Under the pieces are notes generated by a model. The model had not been told where the DNA came from. It saw nothing but the letters and a program-made list of their open reading frames with translations, and did not search any database. 64,000 nucleotides of DNA. Source: CAIMWS01 sp964409245 (GTDB lineage Bacteria > Verrucomicrobiota > Verrucomicrobiia > Limisphaerales > UBA1319). The stretch spans positions 19,429 through 83,428 of the forward strand of contig CAYPCQ010000023.1 of the NCBI GenBank assembly GCA_964409245.1. Reading direction: 5' to 3'. Positions within the stretch are counted from its first letter, which is position 1, and the number at the start of each line of letters is the position of its first letter. Shown one piece after another: positions 25,220 through 32,545 of the stretch. Both the position numbers and the translations under genes were made by a program.

Positions 25220-28153
25220 ATGCCTATGCAAAAAAAACGCAAATTGACCAGCAAACTATCGCTGGCAAGCCTGGCCACCGGCCTGCTTGCCGCGAGCCTG
25301 ACAGCCCAGGCCCAGACCACCGACCTGAAAGCGGGCCTGAAGGCCTATTGGAACTTCGATGGGAACCTCAACGATTCGGCCGGCCAGTTCCAGGGCACCG
25401 AGAACGGGGCCGCCTCAATCCCGTTCGTGAACGGAGGAACCGGCTTTGGGAAGGCGATCCAGCTGGATGGGACGGACCAGTATGTGGAGATCACCGGGGG
25501 TGAACCCGATGACCTCGCTTTTGCAGGCGGCAGCGTATCCATCTCCGGCTGGTTCAAGGTGGGGACTTTCGACAAGTCCTGGCAGGCGCTGGTGGCCAAG
25601 GGCGAAGGCAGCAACTGGCGGGTGGCCCGGCGCGGCGCTGAGGGTGGCATTGCCTACGCGGGCGGCCTCACCGACACCCCCACTGGCAAAGATGTGAATG
25701 ATGGCAATTGGCATCACTTTGTGGCGGTCAGCGACGCCGATGGCGCCGAGTATGGCACCGCGATGTATATCGATGGCGTCCGGGATACGACCATCGCCGG
25801 CGCCGCTGCGCTCACCACGAACGGTAAAAGGATGATGGTTGGCGAGAATCCGGACGCGCGCGGCCGCTATTGGAATGGCGAAATCGACGACCTCGCCATC
25901 TGGGGCCGGGTGCTCAAGGATGCTGAAATCACTTTGCTGTACGATAGCGGAAAGGCGGGGAAGCCACTCAGTATTTTGTTGGGCGCCGTGGTGGGTGACG
26001 CCGATGGGGATGGCATGCCCGACGATTGGGAAAAACAGTATGGCTTTAATCCGAACAACGCGGGCGATGCCGCCCAGGACGCCAACGGCAACGGGATCTC
26101 CAACCTGGAGGAGTTCAAGCGCGGCCTCGATCCGCTGGACACCACCAAGCCGGTGATCCTCTCCGTGGCGGCGGCCGCCACGTTTGACACGGTGAAAATC
26201 TCCTACTCGAAGGAGCTGGATCCCGCCACGGCCACCAACCTGGCCAACTATGCCATCAGCCCGACACTGGCGGTCACGGCTGCCTCCTACAAAAACAAGG
26301 TGGTTACGCTGACCACAGCCAAGCAAACCGCCGGCGCGGTGGCCTACACGGTGACTGTCACCAACGTGAAGGATATCAACAATTGGACGGTGGCCGCGAA
26401 CACCAAGGCGACCTTCTATTCGTACCTGCTGGCCAAGACGGGCGTGCTCAAGTTCTCCTATTGGGGGAACATTACCGGAACCCCCGTGCAAGGGCTTTAT
26501 GACGATCCCCGCTACCCGGCGACGCCCGACTTGACCGCCACGGTGTTCTCCTTCAACAGCCGCGGGGCCTTTGCGGATGACTCGCATGAGAATTACGGGG
26601 CGACCATGGAAGGCTTCCTGACCCCGACGGAGACGGCCGATTACCGGTTCTTCGTTTACAGCGATGACGCTTCCGAGCTGTATCTCAGCACCGATGCCAC
26701 CGAAGCCAACCTGGCGCTCATCGCCCAGGAAACCGGCTGCTGCAACAACTTCACCGAACCCGGCACGGCCCGGACCTCGGAACCGGTCTCGCTGGTCGCC
26801 GGCAAGAAGTATTTCATCCGCATGGTCTATAAAGAGGGCGGCGGCGGAGACTATGGCCAGGTCGCCTGGCGGAAAGAGGGGGACACCACCGCCGCGGGCT
26901 CGCTGCTCCCGATCCCGGGCAAGTATCTCTCGGCCGCAGTGGATCTGCCGGCTCCGGCGGAAGGTTTGCTCTCGACCCAGTCTCCTGCGCCCAATGCCAA
27001 GAACGTCTCGCCGATCGCGAGCGTGACCGTCGTGCATATCGATGGCAAGACCGAATGGACGGCCGCGAACACCAGCCTGAAGTTCAACAGCGCCGCGGTG
27101 ACCCCCACGTTCACGAAGGATGGGACGACGGCGACGATCGTTTTCAAACCGAGCGCGATGCTCGCGAGCGGTTCGACCAACAAGGTGACCCTTAGCTACA
27201 AGGATCCGGGTGGCAACGACGCGACCCTGGAATGGACGTTTGTGGGCGCCGTGTACCGGGGTCCGGTCAAGGATACGGTCAAGGGTTATAATGGCCTGCT
27301 TTTTGGGTCCGCCAATGTCACGGCGGATAAGGGCGGCCACACCGGCAAGGCGGGCGACTACGCCATCGATCTGACCATGAAGGGCGGCCCCGTGCAGGTC
27401 ATCGATCCGCTGTTCCTGGCCGCCCTCAACGAGGCCACCGCGAAGGATGAGCTGAGCGTCGGGCTTTGGATCAAGAAGTATGACATCGCGGACTCCTCCG
27501 CCATCTGGTTCTCCTCGCCCACCCAGGGCCGCGTCTTCCAGGCGCACGTCCCTTGGAGCAACAACAACATCTACTTCGACACCGCTGGCTGCTGCGATGC
27601 CGCCACCCAGCGGATGAACGCCGGAATTGACACGTTTGTTGATTACACCGGCGACATTGGCTGGTGGACCAATAGCTGGAATTACTTCACCTTCACCAAG
27701 AAGGCGGATGTCAAACAAGTCTGGATCAACGGCAAATTGTTCCTCGAAGGGAGCAATACGGGCCTGCTCTCGAAGGATATCAACCAGTTCAACATCGGGG
27801 CGGACAACAGCTCGACGGGCGGCCTGATGCACGGTTTGGTGGACGATGTCGCCATCTTCTCGACGGCCCTGACCGAGGCCAACATCCTGAAACTCGTCGC
27901 GGGCACCTCGCCCAAGGACATCGGTGGCGTGCTGGCCCTGTGGGAGTTCAACACCGTGGCGGCGCCTGAGGCGCCCAAGTTCACCAGCATCGTGAAGAAT
28001 GCCGACGGCACCTTCACGATCACCTGGACCGGTGGCGGAACGTTGCAAGCCGCTCCCGTGGTGAACGGTCCATACACGGATGTCCCTGGCGCCACCAGCC
28101 CGTACAAAGTCACCCCAACCGGGGCGTCCTTGTTCGGCCGGATTCGCCAGTAA
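25220..28153 (+). CDS. Large exported LamG / PA14 / SbsA-like protein
   Basis: A 977-residue surface protein. Signal peptide: basic MPMQKKRKLTSKL, then SLASLATGLLAASLTAQAQ. Domains: LamG/concanavalin-like (about 35-250, LKAYWNFDGNLNDSAG and WHHFVAVSD), a Ca-binding type 3-like segment (DADGDGMPDDWEKQYG, NGNGISNLEEF), SbsA-like (TTKPVILSV to about 395), PA14 (about 410-575, EGFLTPTETADYRFFVYSDD), a second SbsA-like module, a second LamG (about 680-910), and a C-terminal module ending SLFGRIRQ. This suggests carbohydrate or cell-surface binding rather than catalysis. ATG codons at 25220 and 25226 are both possible. Followed by a strong terminator. Confidence 0.86.
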   Translation: MPMQKKRKLTSKLSLASLATGLLAASLTAQAQTTDLKAGLKAYWNFDGNLNDSAGQFQGTENGAASIPFVNGGTGFGKAIQLDGTDQYVEITGGEPDDLAFAGGSVSISGWFKVGTFDKSWQALVAKGEGSNWRVARRGAEGGIAYAGGLTDTPTGKDVNDGNWHHFVAVSDADGAEYGTAMYIDGVRDTTIAGAAALTTNGKRMMVGENPDARGRYWNGEIDDLAIWGRVLKDAEITLLYDSGKAGKPLSILLGAVVGDADGDGMPDDWEKQYGFNPNNAGDAAQDANGNGISNLEEFKRGLDPLDTTKPVILSVAAAATFDTVKISYSKELDPATATNLANYAISPTLAVTAASYKNKVVTLTTAKQTAGAVAYTVTVTNVKDINNWTVAANTKATFYSYLLAKTGVLKFSYWGNITGTPVQGLYDDPRYPATPDLTATVFSFNSRGAFADDSHENYGATMEGFLTPTETADYRFFVYSDDASELYLSTDATEANLALIAQETGCCNNFTEPGTARTSEPVSLVAGKKYFIRMVYKEGGGGDYGQVAWRKEGDTTAAGSLLPIPGKYLSAAVDLPAPAEGLLSTQSPAPNAKNVSPIASVTVVHIDGKTEWTAANTSLKFNSAAVTPTFTKDGTTATIVFKPSAMLASGSTNKVTLSYKDPGGNDATLEWTFVGAVYRGPVKDTVKGYNGLLFGSANVTADKGGHTGKAGDYAIDLTMKGGPVQVIDPLFLAALNEATAKDELSVGLWIKKYDIADSSAIWFSSPTQGRVFQAHVPWSNNNIYFDTAGCCDAATQRMNAGIDTFVDYTGDIGWWTNSWNYFTFTKKADVKQVWINGKLFLEGSNTGLLSKDINQFNIGADNSSTGGLMHGLVDDVAIFSTALTEANILKLVAGTSPKDIGGVLALWEFNTVAAPEAPKFTSIVKNADGTFTITWTGGGTLQAAPVVNGPYTDVPGATSPYKVTPTGASLFGRIRQ

Positions 28154-28180
28154 TCCCATCGGATAACCAAATTGCCACAC

Positions 28181-28210
28181 GAGACCGGGGACTTCCCCGG
28201 TCTCTTTTTT
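28181..28210 (+). terminator. Strong intrinsic terminator
   Basis: Perfect 10-bp stem GAGACCGGGG/CCCCGGTCTC with an ACTT loop, then six T (28205-28210), 27 bases after the LamG/PA14 stop. It also separates that gene from the convergent restriction gene. Confidence 0.92.
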
Positions 28211-28303
28211 CCCCCGGACAGAACTCCGGATTTATCGTGGCAAAGCCTCCGGCCGCGCCGCGTTTGCTTGCTGCATGAACCCGGCCAAGGGGCCGGCCAC
28301 CCA

Positions 28304-29221
28304 TCAAATGCCTGGAAGCTCCGGGGCAGCCACCACCGGATCGTTTGGATGGGCGGTTCGCCAGAATTGCCCATCGATTTCGGCAATGCCCGGGCCGGAA
28401 CTTTTGGCCGGAGCCAGGCGGACAGAAATCGAATCGCCGGGGCCGGGAACCGGGATGCCTAATTGACGCGCGATGGCGGCATGAGAGGCGAATTGGCCGA
28501 GCACAACGATGCCTTCGGGCCGGAGCGTGGTGCGGGCGCCGCCATTGGCGCGGACCCGCTTCATGAAGTCGTCCTGCTGGGCAACGGTGGCCACGCTTAC
28601 CCGGCCAACTATCCGGCCGGTGGCGGAGCGGAAGAGTTCATTGATCCGCTTTTGGCCGGAAGCCTGGCTCATGATTCGGCGGACGATTTCCGGGTCGAGC
28701 TGCAGCAGTACATTCGGCGGGAGAGGCGCACAGTCAAAAAGCCAGGTGATGGCCGCCCGGCCTTCCTGGTTGAGTGTGGCCTTCCGATCCCGGTTGCTGC
28801 TGGAGTTCAATCCGCTGTGGCTGGCGCGCACGATGCCCATGCTCCACTGGGAACGTGGGTCATCCGCCCAAAGCAGCAGGCAGAGGTGGCCAGCCGCCTC
28901 CGGGGGAATCATCCACCCATGGAGGGTCTGCGAGTATTTGCAATCCACTTCGCAGCCGGCGATTTGGAAGTCCAGGCTGGCGCCGTCTTTAAAAGCAAAC
29001 GCGCGATGGAGGTTTATTTCCACCAAGGTGCCGCAATGGGTTTTTTCCGTTTTATTCAGCTGGTCCCACCGGTACCGCCCCGTGCGCTGGCCGTCGTAGA
29101 GCTGATCCAGAGTATCGCGCAGAACCTTCCCGGTCCTGAGCCCGCCGGGGTCAAGCGCCCGGACCTCCTGGGCAACCGCCTCCAGTTCCGGATCCGGATT
29201 TTTGCTGATTGGCGCGGCCAT
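28304..29221 (-). CDS. NaeI-type type IIE restriction endonuclease
   Basis: A 305-residue protein with strong family resemblance to NaeI, which cleaves GCCGGC and needs a second effector site. The catalytic endonuclease motif is complete: Glu68 (GTLVEINLHR), Asp84 (LDFQIAG), Asp93 and Lys95 (EVDCK), matching NaeI Glu70, Asp86, Asp95 and Lys97 with an offset of two. The C-terminal effector-binding domain (TVAQQDDFMKRV, LRPEGIVVLG) is also conserved. The ligase-like LYDG motif has Leu41 where NaeI has Leu43. AAGGGG before the ATG is a good ribosome site. The controller gene ends nine bases upstream, so the two are co-transcribed. The recognition site is inferred, not shown. Confidence 0.92.
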   Translation of the reverse strand: MAAPISKNPDPELEAVAQEVRALDPGGLRTGKVLRDTLDQLYDGQRTGRYRWDQLNKTEKTHCGTLVEINLHRAFAFKDGASLDFQIAGCEVDCKYSQTLHGWMIPPEAAGHLCLLLWADDPRSQWSMGIVRASHSGLNSSSNRDRKATLNQEGRAAITWLFDCAPLPPNVLLQLDPEIVRRIMSQASGQKRINELFRSATGRIVGRVSVATVAQQDDFMKRVRANGGARTTLRPEGIVVLGQFASHAAIARQLGIPVPGPGDSISVRLAPAKSSGPGIAEIDGQFWRTAHPNDPVVAAPELPGI

Positions 29222-29230
29222 AAAATCCCC

Positions 29231-29476
29231 TTATTTGGAATCCTTGCCAGGCGTTCCCAAAGCCTCGTCGATGAGGGTGGAAAGGCTGGCCTTCAGCGCC
29301 GCCGCAATGCGGGCTGAAGCATCCAGGGTGGGATTCCGGACCCCGCGCTCCACCATGCTGATGTAAGTGGGGTGAAGACCGGCTGACTCAGCGAGTTTCT
29401 CCTGGGACAGGCCAGCGGCAATCCGCCGTGCGCGCACGGCGGATCCAAAACGCCTGGAGATTTTGGGGACTGGCAT
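29231..29476 (-). CDS. XRE-type helix-turn-helix controller (C protein) of the R-M system
   Basis: From the ATG at 29474-29476 it encodes 81 residues, the usual size of restriction-modification controller proteins. A single HTH_XRE fold fills residues 8-65 (RARRIAAGLSQEKLAESAGL, then HPTYISMVERGVRNPTL). The frame has an earlier ATG at 29515 (13 extra residues), but the shorter form matches the family better. It sits directly before the restriction gene, and a palindromic operator-like site lies at 29511-29526. The expected role is delayed, self-amplifying expression of itself and the endonuclease. It could also be an ordinary repressor. Confidence 0.78.
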   Translation of the reverse strand: MPVPKISRRFGSAVRARRIAAGLSQEKLAESAGLHPTYISMVERGVRNPTLDASARIAAALKASLSTLIDEALGTPGKDSK

Positions 29477-29510
29477 TACGCCGTGTTTGTGCCATGCGGC
29501 CCCGAAAGCG

Positions 29511-29526
29511 TCCATAGACTATAGTA
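29511..29526 (-). promoter_or_regulatory. Candidate C-box operator and -10 region
   Basis: The perfect palindrome ACTATAGT (29518-29525) is extended on the minus strand to CATACTATAGTC, resembling the GACT...AGTC half-sites of known C-boxes. Read on the minus strand it also offers a TATAGT -10 box, with no good -35, which would fit an activator-dependent promoter. It overlaps the alternative upstream ATG at 29515. Confidence 0.5.
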
Positions 29527-29645
29527 TGCGAATGATGGCGCCGGCGGAACGAGGCCAAGGCCAGCGGACCGCCCAGGCATGAAACGAGCCGGAACCGAAA
29601 AAAGAACCAGAACTCAGGCGGCCTTGCAGAATGATGGCCTTTGAA

Positions 29646-29669
29646 GCCGCCAGCCAGCCTTTGGCGGCC
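29646..29669 (-). terminator. Possible hairpin after the methyltransferase gene
   Basis: GCCGCCA and TGGCGGC form a 7-bp stem 20-40 bases beyond the methyltransferase stop (29688). There is no clear T run on the minus strand, so it is a weak terminator candidate that may insulate the C/R pair. Confidence 0.35.
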
Positions 29670-29687
29670 TGAGCTGCCGGGTTGCGG

Positions 29688-30722
29688 TTAGGTCTTGGGC
29701 GGTTTTTTCGCCCGGCTGCCAGCGGACCATTTGCCCGCTGTTTCCAGGAGGCGGAGCTCAGCGGCCTGGGTGCCGGCGGAGGCGCGCTGGCGGTTCAGCG
29801 ACCCCAGAATCGCCAAGCCAACCGCTCTGGCCACCAGCGGCGGGAAGGCATTCCCCACCTGGCGGTAGGCGATGGTTTTTCCCCCCACAAAATTCCATTC
29901 ATCGGGAAAACTTTGGATGCGGGCAACCATTCTCAACGTCAGCCGCGGAAAGCCATCTTCAGGGAATTTTTCATCGGGGGGGCCATCGGCAATGCCCAGC
30001 CCATCGACACCGAATTGGAGCCAGCGCTGGCGGGCCCGGGTGGGCCCCAAATCCGGCCCGCCGTGCTTTTTGGAGCCGCCCACAATGGTGGGCGCCACGC
30101 CCAAGGCACGCCGCGCCCAGGCCCCGGCTCCCGGCCAGCCGCTGGCGCCCATGAGATCAATGAGCGTCTCGCCCACGCCGCGGCGGGGGCCGCAGGGTTC
30201 CGGCCATTGGAAAAATCCGGCGTCCCCGGGCTTGAGGGCGACCAGCACAAACCGGGGGCGCAGCTGCGGAACCCCAAAGTCCGCGGCCTGAAGCACTTTC
30301 CATTCCGGCTGGTAGCCCAGTTTCGCCAGCTTGGCCATCAGCTCGCGCCGGTAAGGTTCAAACTTGGCCGAGGCAAGGCCCGGGACGTTCTCGAAAAGCA
30401 CGGCCCTTGGCCTGGCTTTTTCCACGATCGAGATGGCCGCGGGAAACATATCGCGGTCATCCTCAGCCCCGAGCTGTTTGCCCGCGATGCTGAACGGAGG
30501 GCACGGAACCCCGCCCGCCAGCAGATCGATGCCGGAGAATTTTTCGGCGGCGAAGGAACGGATGTCCTCCTGATAAGTGTTCCAGTGGGGGCGGTTTTTC
30601 CGCAGGGTGGCGCAAAAATGGGGTTCGTATTCCACCAATGCCTCATGGTGGAATCCGGCCATTTCGAGGCCGAGGGCCTGGCCGCCGCCCCCGGCACAAA
30701 TTTCGATAGCTGAATAACTCAT
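29688..30722 (-). CDS. DNA cytosine-5 methyltransferase of the NaeI-type system
   Basis: A 344-residue C5 methyltransferase with the ordered motifs: I (EICAGGGGQALGLEMAG), IV with catalytic Cys74 in GGVPCPPFS, VI (LFENVPG), VIII (PQLRPRFVLV) and X (RQVGNAFPPLVARAVG). It should methylate the cytosine target that protects the host against the neighbouring endonuclease; GCCGGC is inferred from the partner. Its ATG overlaps the Vsr stop as ATGA (30719-30722), so translation is coupled. A proline- and lysine-rich tail follows motif X. The C/R pair lies 170 bases downstream on the same strand. Confidence 0.93.
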   Translation of the reverse strand: MSYSAIEICAGGGGQALGLEMAGFHHEALVEYEPHFCATLRKNRPHWNTYQEDIRSFAAEKFSGIDLLAGGVPCPPFSIAGKQLGAEDDRDMFPAAISIVEKARPRAVLFENVPGLASAKFEPYRRELMAKLAKLGYQPEWKVLQAADFGVPQLRPRFVLVALKPGDAGFFQWPEPCGPRRGVGETLIDLMGASGWPGAGAWARRALGVAPTIVGGSKKHGGPDLGPTRARQRWLQFGVDGLGIADGPPDEKFPEDGFPRLTLRMVARIQSFPDEWNFVGGKTIAYRQVGNAFPPLVARAVGLAILGSLNRQRASAGTQAAELRLLETAGKWSAGSRAKKPPKT

Positions 30723-31177
30723 TTCCTGCCGGGGAGCTTAGCGGCGGGGCGCGGAGGAGGCGAGCGCGTATTTTCCGCCAAGGCCCGGCTGATTTTGGCG
30801 GCGACCGCTTTGGGGTTTTGAAGCTGGTGCTCCCAAAATCGCATTACCATCCAGCCGGCCTTGCGAAGCCCGCTGGTTATTTCCTTGTCGCGCATTTTAT
30901 TGCGGGCCAGCTTGGGCAGCCAGTAGCCGGTATTGGTGCCGGGATTCCGGCCATGCCGCGGGCACCCATGCCAGAAACAGCCGTCCACAAAGATCGCGAG
31001 GCGCGCCGCGCGGAACACAAAATCAGGCCGGCCCGGCAATGGCAGGTGCCTGCGCCAGCCCTTGATATGCGCCGCGCGGAAGATGGCTGCAAGCTTCAGC
31101 TCGGTAGCCTTGTTGCCGCGGGAGCGGATGGCCGCCATCACCTTGCTGCGCTTGCTTATAGTGAATACATCAGGCAC
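30719..31177 (-). CDS. vsr: Very short patch repair (Vsr) mismatch endonuclease
   Basis: A 152-residue Vsr-family nickase. Hallmarks: the N-terminal TISKRSKVMAAIRSRGNKAT, the catalytic PDFVF segment with the active-site Asp, VDGCFWHGCPRHG (zinc and mismatch-contacting residues), and WMVMRFWEHQL near the end. Vsr enzymes nick at T:G mismatches produced by deamination of 5-methylcytosine, so pairing with the C5 methyltransferase makes sense: it repairs damage the partner causes. It is the first gene of the minus-strand pair and overlaps the methyltransferase start by four bases. The assembly gap lies 129 bases before its start, so its promoter may be partly missing. Confidence 0.93.
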   Translation of the reverse strand: MPDVFTISKRSKVMAAIRSRGNKATELKLAAIFRAAHIKGWRRHLPLPGRPDFVFRAARLAIFVDGCFWHGCPRHGRNPGTNTGYWLPKLARNKMRDKEITSGLRKAGWMVMRFWEHQLQNPKAVAAKISRALAENTRSPPPRPAAKLPGRK

Positions 31178-31305
31178 CTCCAGACGCTACCACCACCTCC
31201 GGTGAATGGCCATTGAAACCCAGCCTTTCCTCTGCCTTTCCCATAACCGGCCGGCCAGCGCGTTGCCTCCACGGCCCGGGCAGCGCCATCCGCTTCCGCC
31301 GGCCT

Positions 31306-31405
31306 NNNNNNNNNNNNNNNNNNNNNNNNNNNNNNNNNNNNNNNNNNNNNNNNNNNNNNNNNNNNNNNNNNNNNNNNNNNNNNNNNNNNNNNNNNNNNNN
31401 NNNNN
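31306..31405. other. Assembly gap (100 N)
   Basis: Exactly 100 undetermined bases, a conventional placeholder for a gap of unknown size. The right edge runs straight into an 18-bp tandem repeat, which probably caused the break. Protein translations across it are meaningless. Confidence 0.98.
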
Positions 31406-31477
31406 GCCATCCCCCTGATCCCTGCCATCCCCCTGATCCCTGCCATCCCCCTGATCCCTGCCATCCCCCTGATCCCT
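31406..31477. repeat. 18-bp tandem repeat, four visible copies
   Basis: Four perfect head-to-tail copies of GCCATCCCCCTGATCCCT starting right at the gap edge; more copies are probably hidden in the N run. There are no spacers, so it is not a CRISPR array. It lies between the vsr gene and the promoter of the Tat-exported isomerase-like gene. Confidence 0.95.
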
Positions 31478-31511
31478 GGCGGCCCGCGCGCGCCTGGCCG
31501 GCAAATGAACA

Positions 31512-31540
31512 TTGACCGGGGGGCAGGGCTTGGATAAGCT
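31512..31540 (+). promoter_or_regulatory. Sigma-70-like promoter for the Tat-exported isomerase-like gene
   Basis: TTGACC (31512-31517), 17-base spacer, TAAGCT (31535-31540). The inferred 5' leader is about 30 bases and contains AAGGA ahead of the ATG at 31577. Confidence 0.5.
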
Positions 31541-31576
31541 CGGCTAACTTGAAACCAACTTGAAAAAGGAAAAAGC

Positions 31577-32428
31577 ATGAAAACAAACTATTCGGGCGCT
31601 TTGACCCGCCGCCAATTCATCAACCTGGGCGCGTTGAGCGTGGCCGCGTGCGGCGTGGGATTGCAGGCCGCGGTGGCGGCGAAGAAGGTTCCCCTGGGGC
31701 TGCAGCTGTATTCCGTCCGGGAACAGTGCGCCAAGGATCTGCCGGCGGTGTTGAAAGCGGTGGGAGCCATGGGCTACAAGGGCGTGGAATATGCCGGATA
31801 CTACAAGCGCAACGCCAAGGAGCTGCGCCAGCTGATGGACGACAACGGCCTGGTGTGCTGCGGCACCCATACCGGCATGGACACCCTGGAGAAGGACGCG
31901 CTGGAAGCCACCCTGGAGTTCAACCACACGCTGGGGAACAAATACCTGATCGTGCCGGGCATGCCGGAAAAGCGGTCCAACTCCAAGCAGGCGTGGCTGG
32001 ACACGGCCAAATATTTCAACGAGCTGGCGGCCCGGGTCAAAAGCCATGGGATGGTGGTGGGCTACCACGCCCACGCCGGGGACTTCAAGAAAATCGAGGA
32101 GGCGGTGCCCTGGGATCTGTTCTTCGGCAACACCCAGAAATCGGTGGTGATGCAGCTGGACACCGGCAACTGCCTGGATGGCGGAACCGACCCGGTGGCG
32201 GTGCTGAAGAAATACCCGGGCCGCGCCCGGACGATCCACCTGAAGGAACATGGCGGCGCCGCCAGCGCGGTCGTCGGGGAAGGGGAAGTGAAGTGGAGCG
32301 AGATCTTCAAGCTGTGCGAGGCCGGGCGGTCGGTGGATTGGTACATCGTGGAGCACGAGCGGGGCGGGCCGGATCCGCTGGGCGATGTGAAACGCTGCCT
32401 GGAAAGCCTGAAAAAGATGGGCAAGTAA
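31577..32428 (+). CDS. Tat-exported sugar phosphate isomerase/epimerase-like TIM-barrel protein
   Basis: A 283-residue xylose-isomerase-like (AP endonuclease 2 fold) protein with a clear twin-arginine signal (LTRRQFINLGALSVAACGVG). Barrel landmarks: PLGLQLYSVREQ at the first strand, YKGVEYAGYY, GTHTGMDTLE, YHAHAGDF, MQLDTGNCLDGG, TIHLKEHGG and WYIVEHERGG; the Glu/Asp/His residues in these strands form the usual metal site. Exported members of the family occur beside Gfo/Idh/MocA and DUF1080 proteins in this phylum, and keto-sugar isomerisation or epimerisation outside the cytoplasm is inferred. It converges with a Sec-exported paralogue, and a bidirectional terminator lies between them. Confidence 0.85.
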   Translation: MKTNYSGALTRRQFINLGALSVAACGVGLQAAVAAKKVPLGLQLYSVREQCAKDLPAVLKAVGAMGYKGVEYAGYYKRNAKELRQLMDDNGLVCCGTHTGMDTLEKDALEATLEFNHTLGNKYLIVPGMPEKRSNSKQAWLDTAKYFNELAARVKSHGMVVGYHAHAGDFKKIEEAVPWDLFFGNTQKSVVMQLDTGNCLDGGTDPVAVLKKYPGRARTIHLKEHGGAASAVVGEGEVKWSEIFKLCEAGRSVDWYIVEHERGGPDPLGDVKRCLESLKKMGK

Positions 32429-32486
32429 AAGCCGGTCTCTGGCGCCGGGTTGGCGCCCGGACCGGGGCCGATAAAATAAGAACGTA

Positions 32487-32518
32487 AGAACGGCGGGGAA
32501 TTCCCCGCCGTTCTGTTT
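32487..32518. terminator. Bidirectional intrinsic terminator
   Basis: A perfect 28-bp palindrome (32487-32514; arms AGAACGGCGGGGAA and its complement) flanked by a short T run on the plus side (GTTTTG) and an A-rich stretch on the other. It sits between the two convergent isomerase-like genes. Confidence 0.85.
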
Positions 32519-32545
32519 TGGAATGGAAAAGGATCGCGCGCCCGG

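Noticed and set aside
25415..28180. A 921-codon open frame on the minus strand
   Set aside because: Antisense to the LamG/PA14 gene, with low-complexity composition.
28235..28275. Fragment resembling a cyclic-di-GMP riboswitch (GCAAAGCCTCCGGCC)
   Set aside because: Only one arm matches; the other conserved parts are missing and the position is after a terminator, not before a gene.
31406..31477. Possible CRISPR array
   Set aside because: The 18-bp units are directly adjacent with no spacers; it is a simple tandem repeat, and no cas gene is present.
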